DNA of 64,000 nucleotides from positions 186,001-250,000 of the forward strand of contig JADCRD010000003.1 of assembly GCA_014946745.1 (NCBI GenBank). Direction: 5' to 3'. The DNA is from Lysobacterales bacterium (GTDB lineage: Bacteria > Pseudomonadota > Gammaproteobacteria > Xanthomonadales > Xanthomonadaceae). The translations under genes were made by a program, and so were the position numbers. Of this stretch, positions 56,203 through 64,000 are shown piece by piece. How positions within the stretch are numbered: the stretch's first letter is position 1; each line of letters begins with the position of its first letter. The notes under the pieces were generated by a model, which saw only the letters and a list, made by a program, of their open reading frames with translations, had not been told where the DNA came from and searched no databases.

Positions 56203-56810
56203 GCGGCTCGCTATTCATCGTCGCGGCGCCGTCGGGCGCCGGCAAGTCCAGCCTGGTCAACGCCCTGCTCGAACGCGAGCCGGACATCCAGCTGTCGATC
56301 TCCTACACCTCGCGCGGCCCGCGCCCCGGCGAGACCGAAGGCGCGCACTACCACTTCGTCAGTCGCGAGACTTTCGAGGGCATGGTCGCCCGCGGCGAGT
56401 TCTTCGAGCACGCGGTGGTGCATGGCGACTTGAAGGGCACTGCCCGTCACACGGTCGAAGAGCCGCTGAAGCAGGGCCGCGATGTGCTGCTGGAGATCGA
56501 CTACCAGGGCGCGCGCCAGGTGCGTTCGCTGGTGCCCGACTGCGTCAGCGTGTTCATCCTGCCGCCCTCGCGTGAGGAGCTGGAGCGACGCCTGCGCGGC
56601 CGCGCCCAGGACAGCGAAGAGACGATCCTCAAGCGGCTTGAGAACTCGCGCGAAGAGATCGCCCACTTGGACGACTTCGACTACTTGATCGTCAACGACC
56701 GCTTCGAGCGCGCGCTGGAAGACCTTTGCGCCATCGTCCGCGCCCACCGCCTGCGCCGCAGCGAGCAGGCGCGCCGGCAGGCCGGGCTGATCCGCGCGCT
56801 GCTGGCCTGA
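56199..56810 (+). CDS. gmk: Guanylate kinase
   Basis: The 203-residue kinase has the P-loop [11 protein letters not shown] (8-18), the GMP-binding [20 protein letters not shown] and the lid [20 protein letters not shown]. It phosphorylates GMP to GDP. It is coupled to yicC by ATGA and lies 67 bp before rpoZ. Placement beside spoT links GDP supply with (p)ppGpp metabolism. Confidence 0.96.
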   Translation: MSGSLFIVAAPSGAGKSSLVNALLEREPDIQLSISYTSRGPRPGETEGAHYHFVSRETFEGMVARGEFFEHAVVHGDLKGTARHTVEEPLKQGRDVLLEIDYQGARQVRSLVPDCVSVFILPPSREELERRLRGRAQDSEETILKRLENSREEIAHLDDFDYLIVNDRFERALEDLCAIVRAHRLRRSEQARRQAGLIRALLA

Positions 56811-56877
56811 GCTTGCCTGCCGGCGCCCAGCAGGGCTATCCTTCCGCTCTTGTTTGAATTCCCGGAGCCGGTCCGCC

Positions 56878-57177
56878 ATGGCCCGTATCACCGTTGAAGA
56901 TTGCCTCGCCGTCGTGAACAACCGCTTTGAGCTGGTGGTGATGGCTTCGCGCCGCGCCCGTCAGCTGGCCAACGGTGCCGACAACCAGCTGGGCCTGCAG
57001 GACCCGGAAGACAAGCCGACGGTGCTGGCCCTGCGCGAAATCGCCGCCCGCCGCATCGACATCGCCACGATCGAGGCGGTGGAGAAGGCCGAGCGCGAGC
57101 GCGCCGAGCGTGAAGCCCTCGCCTGGGCGGCCGCTGAAGTCGACGACGACCTGTCCAAGGGCGGCGACGACCTCTAA
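56878..57177 (+). CDS. rpoZ: RNA polymerase omega subunit
   Basis: The 99-residue protein [20 protein letters not shown] has [12 protein letters not shown] and [15 protein letters not shown], the conserved omega core that clamps beta-prime, then an acidic tail. In proteobacteria omega helps form a ppGpp-binding site, and the gene normally precedes spoT as here. A terminator follows at 57201-57225, so spoT may have its own promoter. Confidence 0.96.
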   Translation: MARITVEDCLAVVNNRFELVVMASRRARQLANGADNQLGLQDPEDKPTVLALREIAARRIDIATIEAVEKAERERAEREALAWAAAEVDDDLSKGGDDL

Positions 57178-57200
57178 GCCGACCCGGCACCGAAGTACCG

Positions 57201-57225
57201 CAACGGCCCCCGCGTGGGGCCGTTG
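57201..57225 (+). terminator. Terminator after rpoZ
   Basis: CAACGGCCCC, loop CGCGT, GGGGCCGTTG then GTGTTTT: a 10-bp stem 24 bp after the rpoZ stop and 136 bp before spoT. Confidence 0.8.
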
Positions 57226-57360
57226 GTGTTTTCGACAGTCGCGTTCGACGGGATCCACTCGCTCGGGGCGGCCGATGGGCGCGCATTCCAGCCCGAACCG
57301 GCCCCAAACGCTTGTTTCAGCGCGCTTGCCGCCGGGTCGGTCGCTGTTTAGGCTCGCGAC

Positions 57361-59550
57361 ATGCCCCCTTTTGCCCTAGCCAGCGCTGACGCGCCCTTCG
57401 ATCCGTGTCCGGAGGCCATCGAGGCCCTCCTGGTCAAGCTGCGCCCCTACCTGCCGGCCGAGCAGATTCCCACCGTCAAGCACGCCTACCATGTGGGCGC
57501 CGTGGCCCACGATGGCCAGACCCGCAAGAGCGGCGAGCCCTACATCACCCATCCGCTGGCGGTGGCGGGCATCCTCGCCGAACTCGGCATGGACGTCGAA
57601 ACGCTGTGCGCGGCGATCCTGCACGACGCGCTCGAGGACACCCAGCTCGGCCGTGAGGCGATCTCGGGCGAATTCGGCGAGGCCGTGGCCGAACTGGTCG
57701 ACGGCGTCACCAAGCTCGACAAGCTGAGCTTTCGCGATCGCAACGAGGCGATGGCCGAGAGCTTCCGCAAGATGCTGCTGGCGATGGCCCGCGATCTGCG
57801 GGTGATCCTGATCAAGCTCGCCGACCGCCTGCACAACATGCGCACGATTGGCTCGATGTCGGCGGACTCGCGCCGGCGCATCGCTCGCGAGACGCTCGAC
57901 ATCTACGCGCCTATTGCCCAGCGTCTGGGCATGAACCGCATCAAGTCCGAGCTGCAGGATCTCGGCTTTCGTGCCATGCATCCGTGGCGGCACGCGGTGA
58001 TCGCGCGGCGCATCGCGCAGCAGCCGGTGATGCGCCGAGAGGCGATGGCCACCATCGAGGGGGCGCTGTCGCAGAAGCTCAAGCAGGAAGGCCTGAAGCA
58101 TCGACTGGTGAGCCGGGTGAAGACGCCGCACAGCGTCTACAGCAAGATGCGCAACGAGTTCAAACCGCGCGCCGGTGAAGTGCGCGCCAAGCGCTTCGAG
58201 CGGGTCATGGACGTGTTCGGCTTTCGCGTGGTGGTCGAGCAGACCATGCAGTGCTATCACGCGCTGGGCGCGGTGCATGCGCTGTACAAACCCGTGGAGG
58301 CGCGCTTCCGCGATTTCATTGCGATCCCAAAGGCCAACGGCTACCAGAGCCTGCACACGGTGCTGTTCAGCCCCTACGGCTCGCACGTCGAGGTGCAGAT
58401 CCGCACCGAAGACATGGACCTGCTCGCTGAGCGCGGTATCGCCGCGCACTGGCTGTACAAGACGGACGCACCGCAGAGCAGCAACAACAACGCCCAGAAC
58501 CGCGCCCGCGCCTGGCTCTCGGAGCTGCTGGAGTCGCAGCAGGACGCCGGCAGCTCGCTGGAGTTCCTGGAGAACGTCAAGGTCGATCTGTTCCCCGACG
58601 AGGTCTACATCTTCTCGCCCAAGGGCCGCATTTTCGCCCTGCCGCGCGGTGCCACCGTGCTCGATTTCGCCTATGCGGTGCATACCGACGTCGGCAACCG
58701 CGCGGTGGCCTCGCGCATCGACAAGAAGCTGGCCCCGCTGCGCACGCGCCTGACCAGCGGCCAGACCGTCGAAGTCATCACCGCGCCCTCGGCGGTGCCG
58801 AACCCGCAGTGGCTGGAGTTCGTGGTGTCCTCGCGGGCGCGCACGGCGATCCGCCACCACCTGAAACGCCTGCAGCACGAGGATGCGGTCGAGCTGGGTC
58901 ACCGCATGCTCGAAGCCGCGCTCGACGCGATCGAAGCCTCACTGGAGCGCGTGCCGCCAGCGGTGCTCGATCACTACCTTGAGGACAGTCGCCTGCGCCG
59001 GCTGGAGGATCTGCTGGCTGACATCGCGCTCGGCAACCGCATGCCTCAGCAGGTGGCGCTGGCGCTCACCGAAGGCCGCCGCCCGGGCGAGCGGCGCACG
59101 ACGCCGCGGCTGGAAAAGATCCACATCAGCGGTGCCGGCCACGGCCTGCTCAGCTTTGCCGCCTGCTGTCGACCGCTGCCGGGCGACGAGATCATGGGCT
59201 ATCTGTCCTCGGGTAAGGGCGTGGTGGTGCACCGCATGGAGTGCCCCAATCTGCCTGAGCTGCAGAAAAGTCCGGAGCGCTGGGTGCCGGTCGACTGGGA
59301 CCGCGAGGTCGAGGGTGATTTCCGCGCCGGCCTGCGCGTTGAAGTGCTCAACAAGCCCGGCGTGCTGGCGCAGGTTGCAGCGGCCATTGCCGACGCCGAA
59401 TCGAACATCGACAACGTCGAGTACCAGGAGCGCGACCTGCGCATGGCGGTGATGCACTTCGGCATCGAGGTGAAGCACCGCAAGCACCTGGCCGATGTGA
59501 TGCGGCGCGTGCGCAAGCTCGATGTGGTGCTGGGCATCCAGCGCCTGTAG
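57361..59550 (+). CDS. spoT: Bifunctional (p)ppGpp synthetase/hydrolase
   Basis: The 729-residue RelA/SpoT protein has an intact HD hydrolase domain ([42 protein letters not shown]). The synthetase domain follows ([34 protein letters not shown]), then TGS ([20 protein letters not shown]) and a C-terminal ACT domain ([20 protein letters not shown]). An intact HD motif marks SpoT rather than RelA. The ATG at 57361 gives the usual length. Confidence 0.95.
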   Translation: MPPFALASADAPFDPCPEAIEALLVKLRPYLPAEQIPTVKHAYHVGAVAHDGQTRKSGEPYITHPLAVAGILAELGMDVETLCAAILHDALEDTQLGREAISGEFGEAVAELVDGVTKLDKLSFRDRNEAMAESFRKMLLAMARDLRVILIKLADRLHNMRTIGSMSADSRRRIARETLDIYAPIAQRLGMNRIKSELQDLGFRAMHPWRHAVIARRIAQQPVMRREAMATIEGALSQKLKQEGLKHRLVSRVKTPHSVYSKMRNEFKPRAGEVRAKRFERVMDVFGFRVVVEQTMQCYHALGAVHALYKPVEARFRDFIAIPKANGYQSLHTVLFSPYGSHVEVQIRTEDMDLLAERGIAAHWLYKTDAPQSSNNNAQNRARAWLSELLESQQDAGSSLEFLENVKVDLFPDEVYIFSPKGRIFALPRGATVLDFAYAVHTDVGNRAVASRIDKKLAPLRTRLTSGQTVEVITAPSAVPNPQWLEFVVSSRARTAIRHHLKRLQHEDAVELGHRMLEAALDAIEASLERVPPAVLDHYLEDSRLRRLEDLLADIALGNRMPQQVALALTEGRRPGERRTTPRLEKIHISGAGHGLLSFAACCRPLPGDEIMGYLSSGKGVVVHRMECPNLPELQKSPERWVPVDWDREVEGDFRAGLRVEVLNKPGVLAQVAAAIADAESNIDNVEYQERDLRMAVMHFGIEVKHRKHLADVMRRVRKLDVVLGIQRL

Positions 59551-59602
59551 CGCGCCCGCGTCCCAACCTCCACCCCTGAACTCTGCAACGCAAGGAGCGC
59601 CC

Positions 59603-59986
59603 ATGCCCCGCACTGCTATCCACTCCGACAAAGCGCCCGCCGCCATCGGCCCCTACTCGCAGGCGGTGCGCTGCGGCAACCTCGTCTTCCTGTCGGGCCA
59701 GATCCCGCTGTCGGCCAATACCGGTGAACTGGTCTTGGGCGACATCGCTTTCCAGACCCGCCGCGTATTCGACAACCTGAAGGCCGTCTGCGAGGCCGCC
59801 GGCGGCTCGCTGGCCGATGTCGCGCGCATCGGTATCTATCTCACCGACCTCGGCCATTTCGCCACCGTCAACGCGGTGATGGCCGAGTACTTCGACGCGC
59901 CCTATCCGGCGCGCTCGACCATCGGCGTTTCGGCCCTGCCGCGCGGTGCGTCGGTCGAAGTCGATGCGGTGATGGTGCTCGGCTGA
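59603..59986 (+). CDS. ridA: RidA-family enamine/imine deaminase
   Basis: The 127-residue protein has a strong ribosome binding site (AAGGAG). It contains [20 protein letters not shown], the catalytic arginine R104 in YPARSTIGV and E119 in [10 protein letters not shown]. RidA hydrolyses reactive 2-aminoacrylate released by PLP dehydratases such as the one at 24329. It lies between spoT and recG, as in other xanthomonads. Confidence 0.93.
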   Translation: MPRTAIHSDKAPAAIGPYSQAVRCGNLVFLSGQIPLSANTGELVLGDIAFQTRRVFDNLKAVCEAAGGSLADVARIGIYLTDLGHFATVNAVMAEYFDAPYPARSTIGVSALPRGASVEVDAVMVLG

Positions 59987-60008
59987 GCCCGGGCCTCCCG
60001 CTCAAGCC

Positions 60009-62114
60009 ATGAACAGCCTCGCCGCGCGGCCGGGCATCGCGCACGCCGGTGAGGCGAGCGTGCGCGGCCTGCCGGGCGTCGGCCCGCAGGTCGCGCAGAA
60101 GCTCGCCGCCGCCGGCATCGAGCGCCTGCAGGACCTGTGGTTCTGGCTGCCGCGCAGCTACGAGGACCGCACCCGCGTCGCGCCGATCGCCAGCCTCGCC
60201 CACGGCGAGAAGGCCATGGTCGAGGGCCGCGTCGACGCGGTGGAGAAGGGTTTCCGTTTCCGTCCGCAGCTGAAGGTGGCGATCAGCGACGACAGCGGCG
60301 ACACTCTCGTGCTGCGCTTCTTCCATTTCCACGCCGGCCAGGTGGCGCAGTTCAGCCAGGGCGCCTGGGTGCGCTGCTACGGCGAGGCGCGCAATGCCGG
60401 CCTGTCGATGGAGATGGTGCATCCCAGCTACCGGCGGATCGCCGAGTCCGAGCGCGGCGAGGTGTCGGAGCGGCTGGATCCGGTCTATTCGGCAGTCGAG
60501 GGCATCGGTCCGGCGCGCTTGGCCCAGCTGGTGCAGACCGCGATCGAGAAGCTGCCGCCGTCGGAAGAGTTCGAGCTGCTGCCGGCCCCGCTGCGCGCCG
60601 AGCTCAAGCTGCCGGACCTGGGCCGCGCCCTGCGCTTCGTGCATGCGCCTACAGTCGGCACCGATCTCGCCGCGCTCAGCGACGGTCGCCATCCGGCGCG
60701 GCGGCGGCTGGCGCTTGAGGAGCTGCTGGCGCATCACCTGAGCCTGCGGCGCCAGCGCGTCGACCTGCGGCAGCAGGGCGCGCCGCCGCTGCGTGCGAGC
60801 GGTCGCTTGGCCCGCGGCCTGCGCGCAAATCTGCCCTTCGCACTCACCGATGCGCAGGAGCGTGTGCTCGGCGAAGTGCTGCAGGATCTCGGCGCCAGCG
60901 AGCCCATGCTGCGCCTGGTGCAGGGCGACGTTGGCTCGGGCAAGACCGTGGTTGCGGCGATGGCGGCCCTGCATGCGGTCGAGGCCGGCGCCCAGGTCGC
61001 GCTGATGGCGCCCACCGAGCTGCTGGCCGAGCAGCACTTCAACAACTTCCGCAGCTGGCTCGAACCGCTGGACATCGAAGTCGTCTGGCTGGCCGGCAAG
61101 GTCAAGGGCCGCGCCCGCGCGGCCGCGCTCGCACGCATCGCTGCCGGCGCCGGCGTGGTCGTCGGTACGCACGCGTTGATGCAGGAGGGCGTGGCCTTCG
61201 CCGGTCTCGGGCTCGCCATCATCGACGAGCAGCACCGCTTCGGCGTGCACCAGCGCCTCGCCCTGCGCGACAAGGGTCTGGTCGGCAGCCGGATTCCGCA
61301 TCAGCTGGTGATGACCGCAACGCCCATTCCGCGCACGCTGGCGATGACCGCTTACGCCGATCTCGATGTGTCGGTCATCGACGCCCTGCCGCCCGGGCGC
61401 ACACCGGTGCAGACGGTGGCGCTGGGCGTGGAGCGCCGGCCCGAGCTGGTCGAGCGCATCCGCGCGGCCTGCGCCGAAGGGCGCCAGGTCTACTGGGTCT
61501 GCACCCTGATCGAGGACAGCGACGAGGTGCAGGCGCAGGCCGCGCAGACCACCTACGAGCAGCTGCTGGCGCAGCTGCCCGAGGTGCGGGTCGCACTGGT
61601 GCACGGGCGCATGAAGCCGGCCGAGAAGCAGACCGTGATGCAGGCCTTCAAGGCCGGCGCGCTGCAGCTGCTGGTGGCGACCACGGTGATCGAGGTCGGC
61701 GTCGATGTGCCGAACGCCAGCCTGATGGTCATCGAAAATGCCGAGCGCCTCGGCCTGGCGCAGCTGCATCAGCTGCGCGGCCGGGTCGGCCGTGGGGCGG
61801 CCAAGTCGAGCTGCGTGCTGCTGTACCAGTCGCCGCTGTCGCGGCTCGCGCGCGAGCGCCTCGACACCCTGCGCCAGACCAACGATGGCTTCGTCATCGC
61901 CGAGAAGGATCTCGAACTTCGTGGCCCCGGTGAACTGCTGGGCACGCGCCAGACCGGCCTGGTCGGTTTCCGCATCGCCGATCTCGGCCGTGACGCCGAC
62001 CTGCTGCCTGCCGCGCAGCGCCTCGCCGACGCCTTGCTGGCCGAGAGCCCCGAGCGCGCCGATCGCGTCATCGCCCGCTGGATCGGCGCTGCCGTCCGCT
62101 ACGCGGGGGCTTAG
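60009..62114 (+). CDS. recG: ATP-dependent DNA helicase RecG
   Basis: The 701-residue protein has an N-terminal wedge domain (VRGLPGVGPQVAQKLAAAGI, LWFWLPRSYEDRTRVAPI), helicase motifs GDVGSGKTVVA, IIDEQHRFG and VMTATPIPRTLAMTAYADL, then ENAERLGLAQLHQLRGRVGR and the TRG region. It regresses stalled forks and branch-migrates Holliday junctions. Its TAG stop (62112-62114) is the first three bases of a dispersed palindrome. Confidence 0.96.
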   Translation: MNSLAARPGIAHAGEASVRGLPGVGPQVAQKLAAAGIERLQDLWFWLPRSYEDRTRVAPIASLAHGEKAMVEGRVDAVEKGFRFRPQLKVAISDDSGDTLVLRFFHFHAGQVAQFSQGAWVRCYGEARNAGLSMEMVHPSYRRIAESERGEVSERLDPVYSAVEGIGPARLAQLVQTAIEKLPPSEEFELLPAPLRAELKLPDLGRALRFVHAPTVGTDLAALSDGRHPARRRLALEELLAHHLSLRRQRVDLRQQGAPPLRASGRLARGLRANLPFALTDAQERVLGEVLQDLGASEPMLRLVQGDVGSGKTVVAAMAALHAVEAGAQVALMAPTELLAEQHFNNFRSWLEPLDIEVVWLAGKVKGRARAAALARIAAGAGVVVGTHALMQEGVAFAGLGLAIIDEQHRFGVHQRLALRDKGLVGSRIPHQLVMTATPIPRTLAMTAYADLDVSVIDALPPGRTPVQTVALGVERRPELVERIRAACAEGRQVYWVCTLIEDSDEVQAQAAQTTYEQLLAQLPEVRVALVHGRMKPAEKQTVMQAFKAGALQLLVATTVIEVGVDVPNASLMVIENAERLGLAQLHQLRGRVGRGAAKSSCVLLYQSPLSRLARERLDTLRQTNDGFVIAEKDLELRGPGELLGTRQTGLVGFRIADLGRDADLLPAAQRLADALLAESPERADRVIARWIGAAVRYAGA

Positions 62115-62132
62115 GGTGGGTCTTGACCCACC
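62112..62132 (+). repeat. Dispersed GGTGGGTC palindrome overlapping the recG stop
   Basis: TAG-GGTGGGTCTTGACCCACC begins with the recG stop codon itself. The right flank GGGCCTCGACGCTCGCC matches the flank of the copy at 20025. Confidence 0.88.
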
Positions 62133-62242
62133 GGGCCTCGACGCTCGCCCCGGTCAGATCTGCGCCAGTCGCCAAGCAACGCCCATCGCCACCACCCCAT
62201 CGCCGACGCCAACGACCTCAAACAGCACACAACGAGACTCAA

Positions 62243-63178
62243 GTGACCAAGAAACAGAAGCTCCTGATCGATACCGACCCCGGCGTGGATGACGCCCTCG
62301 CCCTGCTGATGGCCCTGCGCCATCCGCGCGCCGAGGTGGTGGGCATCACCGTCACCGCCGGCAACGTCGGCCTTGCCCACACCACCCGCAACGCCTTGAC
62401 CCTGGTCGAGCGCTGCGGACTGGACGTGCCGGTATTCGTCGGCGCCGATCGCCCACTGGTGTGGCCATCCGTGGACGCGGCCTTTGTGCACGGCAGCGAT
62501 GGCTTCGGTGATGCCGGCCTGCCCGCACCCGAGCGCAAGGCCGAGCGCGAGCACGCGGTGCAGGCCATCCTGCGTCTGTCGTGCGAGCATGCAGGAGAGC
62601 TGACCCTGGTCACGCTGGGTCCGCTGACCAATCTGGCGCTGGCGCTGCGTCTGGATCCTTCGCTGCCCGAACGGATTCCGCGACTGGTGGTGATGGGCGC
62701 AGCGGTGACCGGGTTGGGCAACATCACGGCCAGCGCCGAGTTCAACATCTACTTTGATCCCGAGGCCGCCAAGGTGGTGTTCGACGCCTGGCCGAGCTTC
62801 GAGCTGGTCGACTGGGAAGCGACCCTGGCGCACGCCCTGCCTGACGCCGAGTTCGGCCGCTGGCTCACCGAGGGCGGCGAGCTTGCGCGCTTCTACGACG
62901 CGATCTCGACGCAGACGCGTGCCTTCATCCGCCAGCACCATGCCGACACCTTCCACAGCGCCGACGCGCTGGCGATGGCGGTCGTGCTGGAGCCGTCGAT
63001 TGGCGGTGAGATCCGCCGCCACCGCGTCGAGATCGAAGTCGCGCAGGGCCTCTATCGTGGCGCCACGCGCGTCGACTGGGACAGCCGCGACTCGCGCGGG
63101 CCGAACGCGGCGATCGTCGGTCGGATCGACGCGCCGCGTTTCCACGTCCTGCTGCGCATGGCCCTGGGGCTCGGCTGA
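62243..63178 (+). CDS. Inosine-uridine preferring nucleoside hydrolase family protein
   Basis: From GTG 62243 the 311-residue product opens with KKQKLLIDTDPGVDDALALL, the calcium-binding aspartate cluster of nucleoside hydrolases. TLVTLGPLTNLALAL, VVMGAAV and AEFNIYFDPEAAKVVF follow, and a late histidine lies in TFHSADALAMAVVLEP. It cleaves ribonucleosides to base and ribose; specificity cannot be read. The GTG was chosen because upstream in-frame codons fall in repeat DNA. Confidence 0.9.
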   Translation: MTKKQKLLIDTDPGVDDALALLMALRHPRAEVVGITVTAGNVGLAHTTRNALTLVERCGLDVPVFVGADRPLVWPSVDAAFVHGSDGFGDAGLPAPERKAEREHAVQAILRLSCEHAGELTLVTLGPLTNLALALRLDPSLPERIPRLVVMGAAVTGLGNITASAEFNIYFDPEAAKVVFDAWPSFELVDWEATLAHALPDAEFGRWLTEGGELARFYDAISTQTRAFIRQHHADTFHSADALAMAVVLEPSIGGEIRRHRVEIEVAQGLYRGATRVDWDSRDSRGPNAAIVGRIDAPRFHVLLRMALGLG

Positions 63179-63209
63179 GCGAGGGCGTGGAGTGCTGTCG
63201 CCGTGCGCT

Positions 63210-64000
63210 TCAGCGCGCGCGGGTGGCGGCCTCGGGTTCGTCTTCCGCGGCGGGCGGTCGGCGCGGCAGATCGCGCACGTTCAGGTCCATCTGCGGGAAG
63301 GCGATTTCGACCCCGTGGTGCTCCAGCAGCACGGCAATACGACCGTTGAGATCGTTCTGCGCCAGCAGGCGCTGATCGATGGCCGGCACGAACACGCGCA
63401 GCTCGAAGTCGAGCGAGCTGGGGCCGAAGGCCAGCAGCCAGGTACGCGCGGGTGGATCGCGGGTGACATACGGGCAGGCGTCAGCGGCCTGCATCAGCAG
63501 GGCATGCACCTTGTCGATGTCGCTGCCGTAGGACACGCCAACCTTGACGATCAGCCGCGTCATCTGGTCGGTGAGCGTCCAGTTGGTCAGGCGGTCGGTG
63601 ATGAAGGCCTTGTTCGGGATCACCACTTCCTTGTTGTCGAAATCGAGGATGGTGGTGGCGCGGGTGCGGATGCGGGTGACCCGACCGGTGAACTCGCCGA
63701 TGGTGATGATGTCGCCGACGCGGAACGGGCGCTCGAACAGCAGGATCAGGCCGGACACGAAGTTGGCGAAGATCTCCTGAAGGCCGAAGCCCAGACCGAC
63801 GGTGAGCGCGGCCGCCATCCACTGCAGCTGCGACCAGCGCATGCCGAGGAAGCCGAGGCCAACGATCACGCCGAGAATGACAATCGCGTAGCGAGCCACG
63901 CTGGTGATCGCATAGCGCGTCGGCGCGTCAATCTGCACCCGCGTCAGCAGGCCGATTTCGAGCAGGCCGGGCAGATTGCGCGCGGCGATCACGGTGAGCA
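63210..64000 (-). CDS. MscS-family mechanosensitive channel, C-terminal part
   Basis: The frame is open to the right edge, so the N-terminus is missing. Visible are membrane helices (YAITSVARYAIVILGVIVGL) and the pore helix and MscS signature (GLGFGLQEIFANFVSGLILL, FERPFRVGDIITIGEFTGRV). The beta domain follows (TTILDFDNKEVVIPNKAFIT) and then the alpha-beta vestibule. The extra helices before the pore suggest a larger MscK/YbdG-like channel, but the rest lies outside the window. It should relieve turgor under hypo-osmotic shock. Confidence 0.88.
   Translation of the reverse strand, partial: LTVIAARNLPGLLEIGLLTRVQIDAPTRYAITSVARYAIVILGVIVGLGFLGMRWSQLQWMAAALTVGLGFGLQEIFANFVSGLILLFERPFRVGDIITIGEFTGRVTRIRTRATTILDFDNKEVVIPNKAFITDRLTNWTLTDQMTRLIVKVGVSYGSDIDKVHALLMQAADACPYVTRDPPARTWLLAFGPSSLDFELRVFVPAIDQRLLAQNDLNGRIAVLLEHHGVEIAFPQMDLNVRDLPRRPPAAEDEPEAATRAR

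Overview
The window is high-GC gammaproteobacterial DNA that most resembles the Lysobacterales/Xanthomonadales. The support is an OleA very close to the characterised Xanthomonas campestris enzyme, a yicC-gmk-rpoZ-spoT-ridA-recG block, NtrC/sigma54-type control upstream of glnA, and dispersed palindromic intergenic repeats typical of that order. The genus cannot be fixed from this sequence. No rRNA, tRNA, CRISPR array, integrase or transposase was found.

Layout. (1) 1-8.5 kb is an accessory region: the start of a secreted FG-GAP protein, a ChaN-like protein, an unknown membrane-anchored protein, a VapBC-type pair whose antitoxin carries an in-frame amber codon, a Phd/PIN pair, an AIPR-family anti-phage protein and an OLD-family ATPase/TOPRIM nuclease. 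Degenerate copies of the 3' end of vapC, each followed by a short shared tail, recur between these modules on the same strand and give a cassette-like layout. The AIPR and OLD genes are visibly AT-richer than their surroundings. (2) 8.5-19.9 kb is mostly chromosomal: priA with an inverted pair of perfect DnaA boxes upstream, a sigma-region-4-like/DUF3106 membrane protein, two tandem DUF3667 paralogues, a MATE pump, sppA and oleA. (3) 20-43 kb alternates enzymes (pepN, a GST, a PLP dehydratase, a tricorn-like protease, an M16 lipoprotein peptidase, a CPA2 antiporter, an SDR, a sirtuin, a MotA/OmpA-type motor pair, a two-receiver regulator) with repeat-rich gaps. (4) 43.4-45.7 kb holds a small-protein gene and an arsR-arsC-acr3 operon with a 28-bp operator palindrome. 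(5) 45.7-53.7 kb is the nitrogen assimilation block: glnA faces gltB-gltD, and glnA has two NtrC-like sites and a canonical -24/-12 promoter. (6) 53.8-62.1 kb holds housekeeping genes: rph-rdgB, divergent yicC-gmk, rpoZ, spoT, ridA and recG. (7) A nucleoside hydrolase and the C-terminal part of an MscS channel close the window.

Working together: glnA and gltBD form the GS-GOGAT cycle. gmk, spoT, rpoZ, rdgB and the nucleoside hydrolase touch guanine nucleotide, (p)ppGpp and purine metabolism. priA and recG both handle stalled replication forks. The first 8.5 kb looks like a defence and toxin-antitoxin island. An 18-bp palindrome (GGTGGGTCTTGACCCACC) recurs at or just after the 3' ends of several genes and supplies the recG stop codon.

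Limits: all calls come from reading motifs, translations and repeats by eye. Starts were chosen from family length, signal peptides and visible ribosome binding sites.
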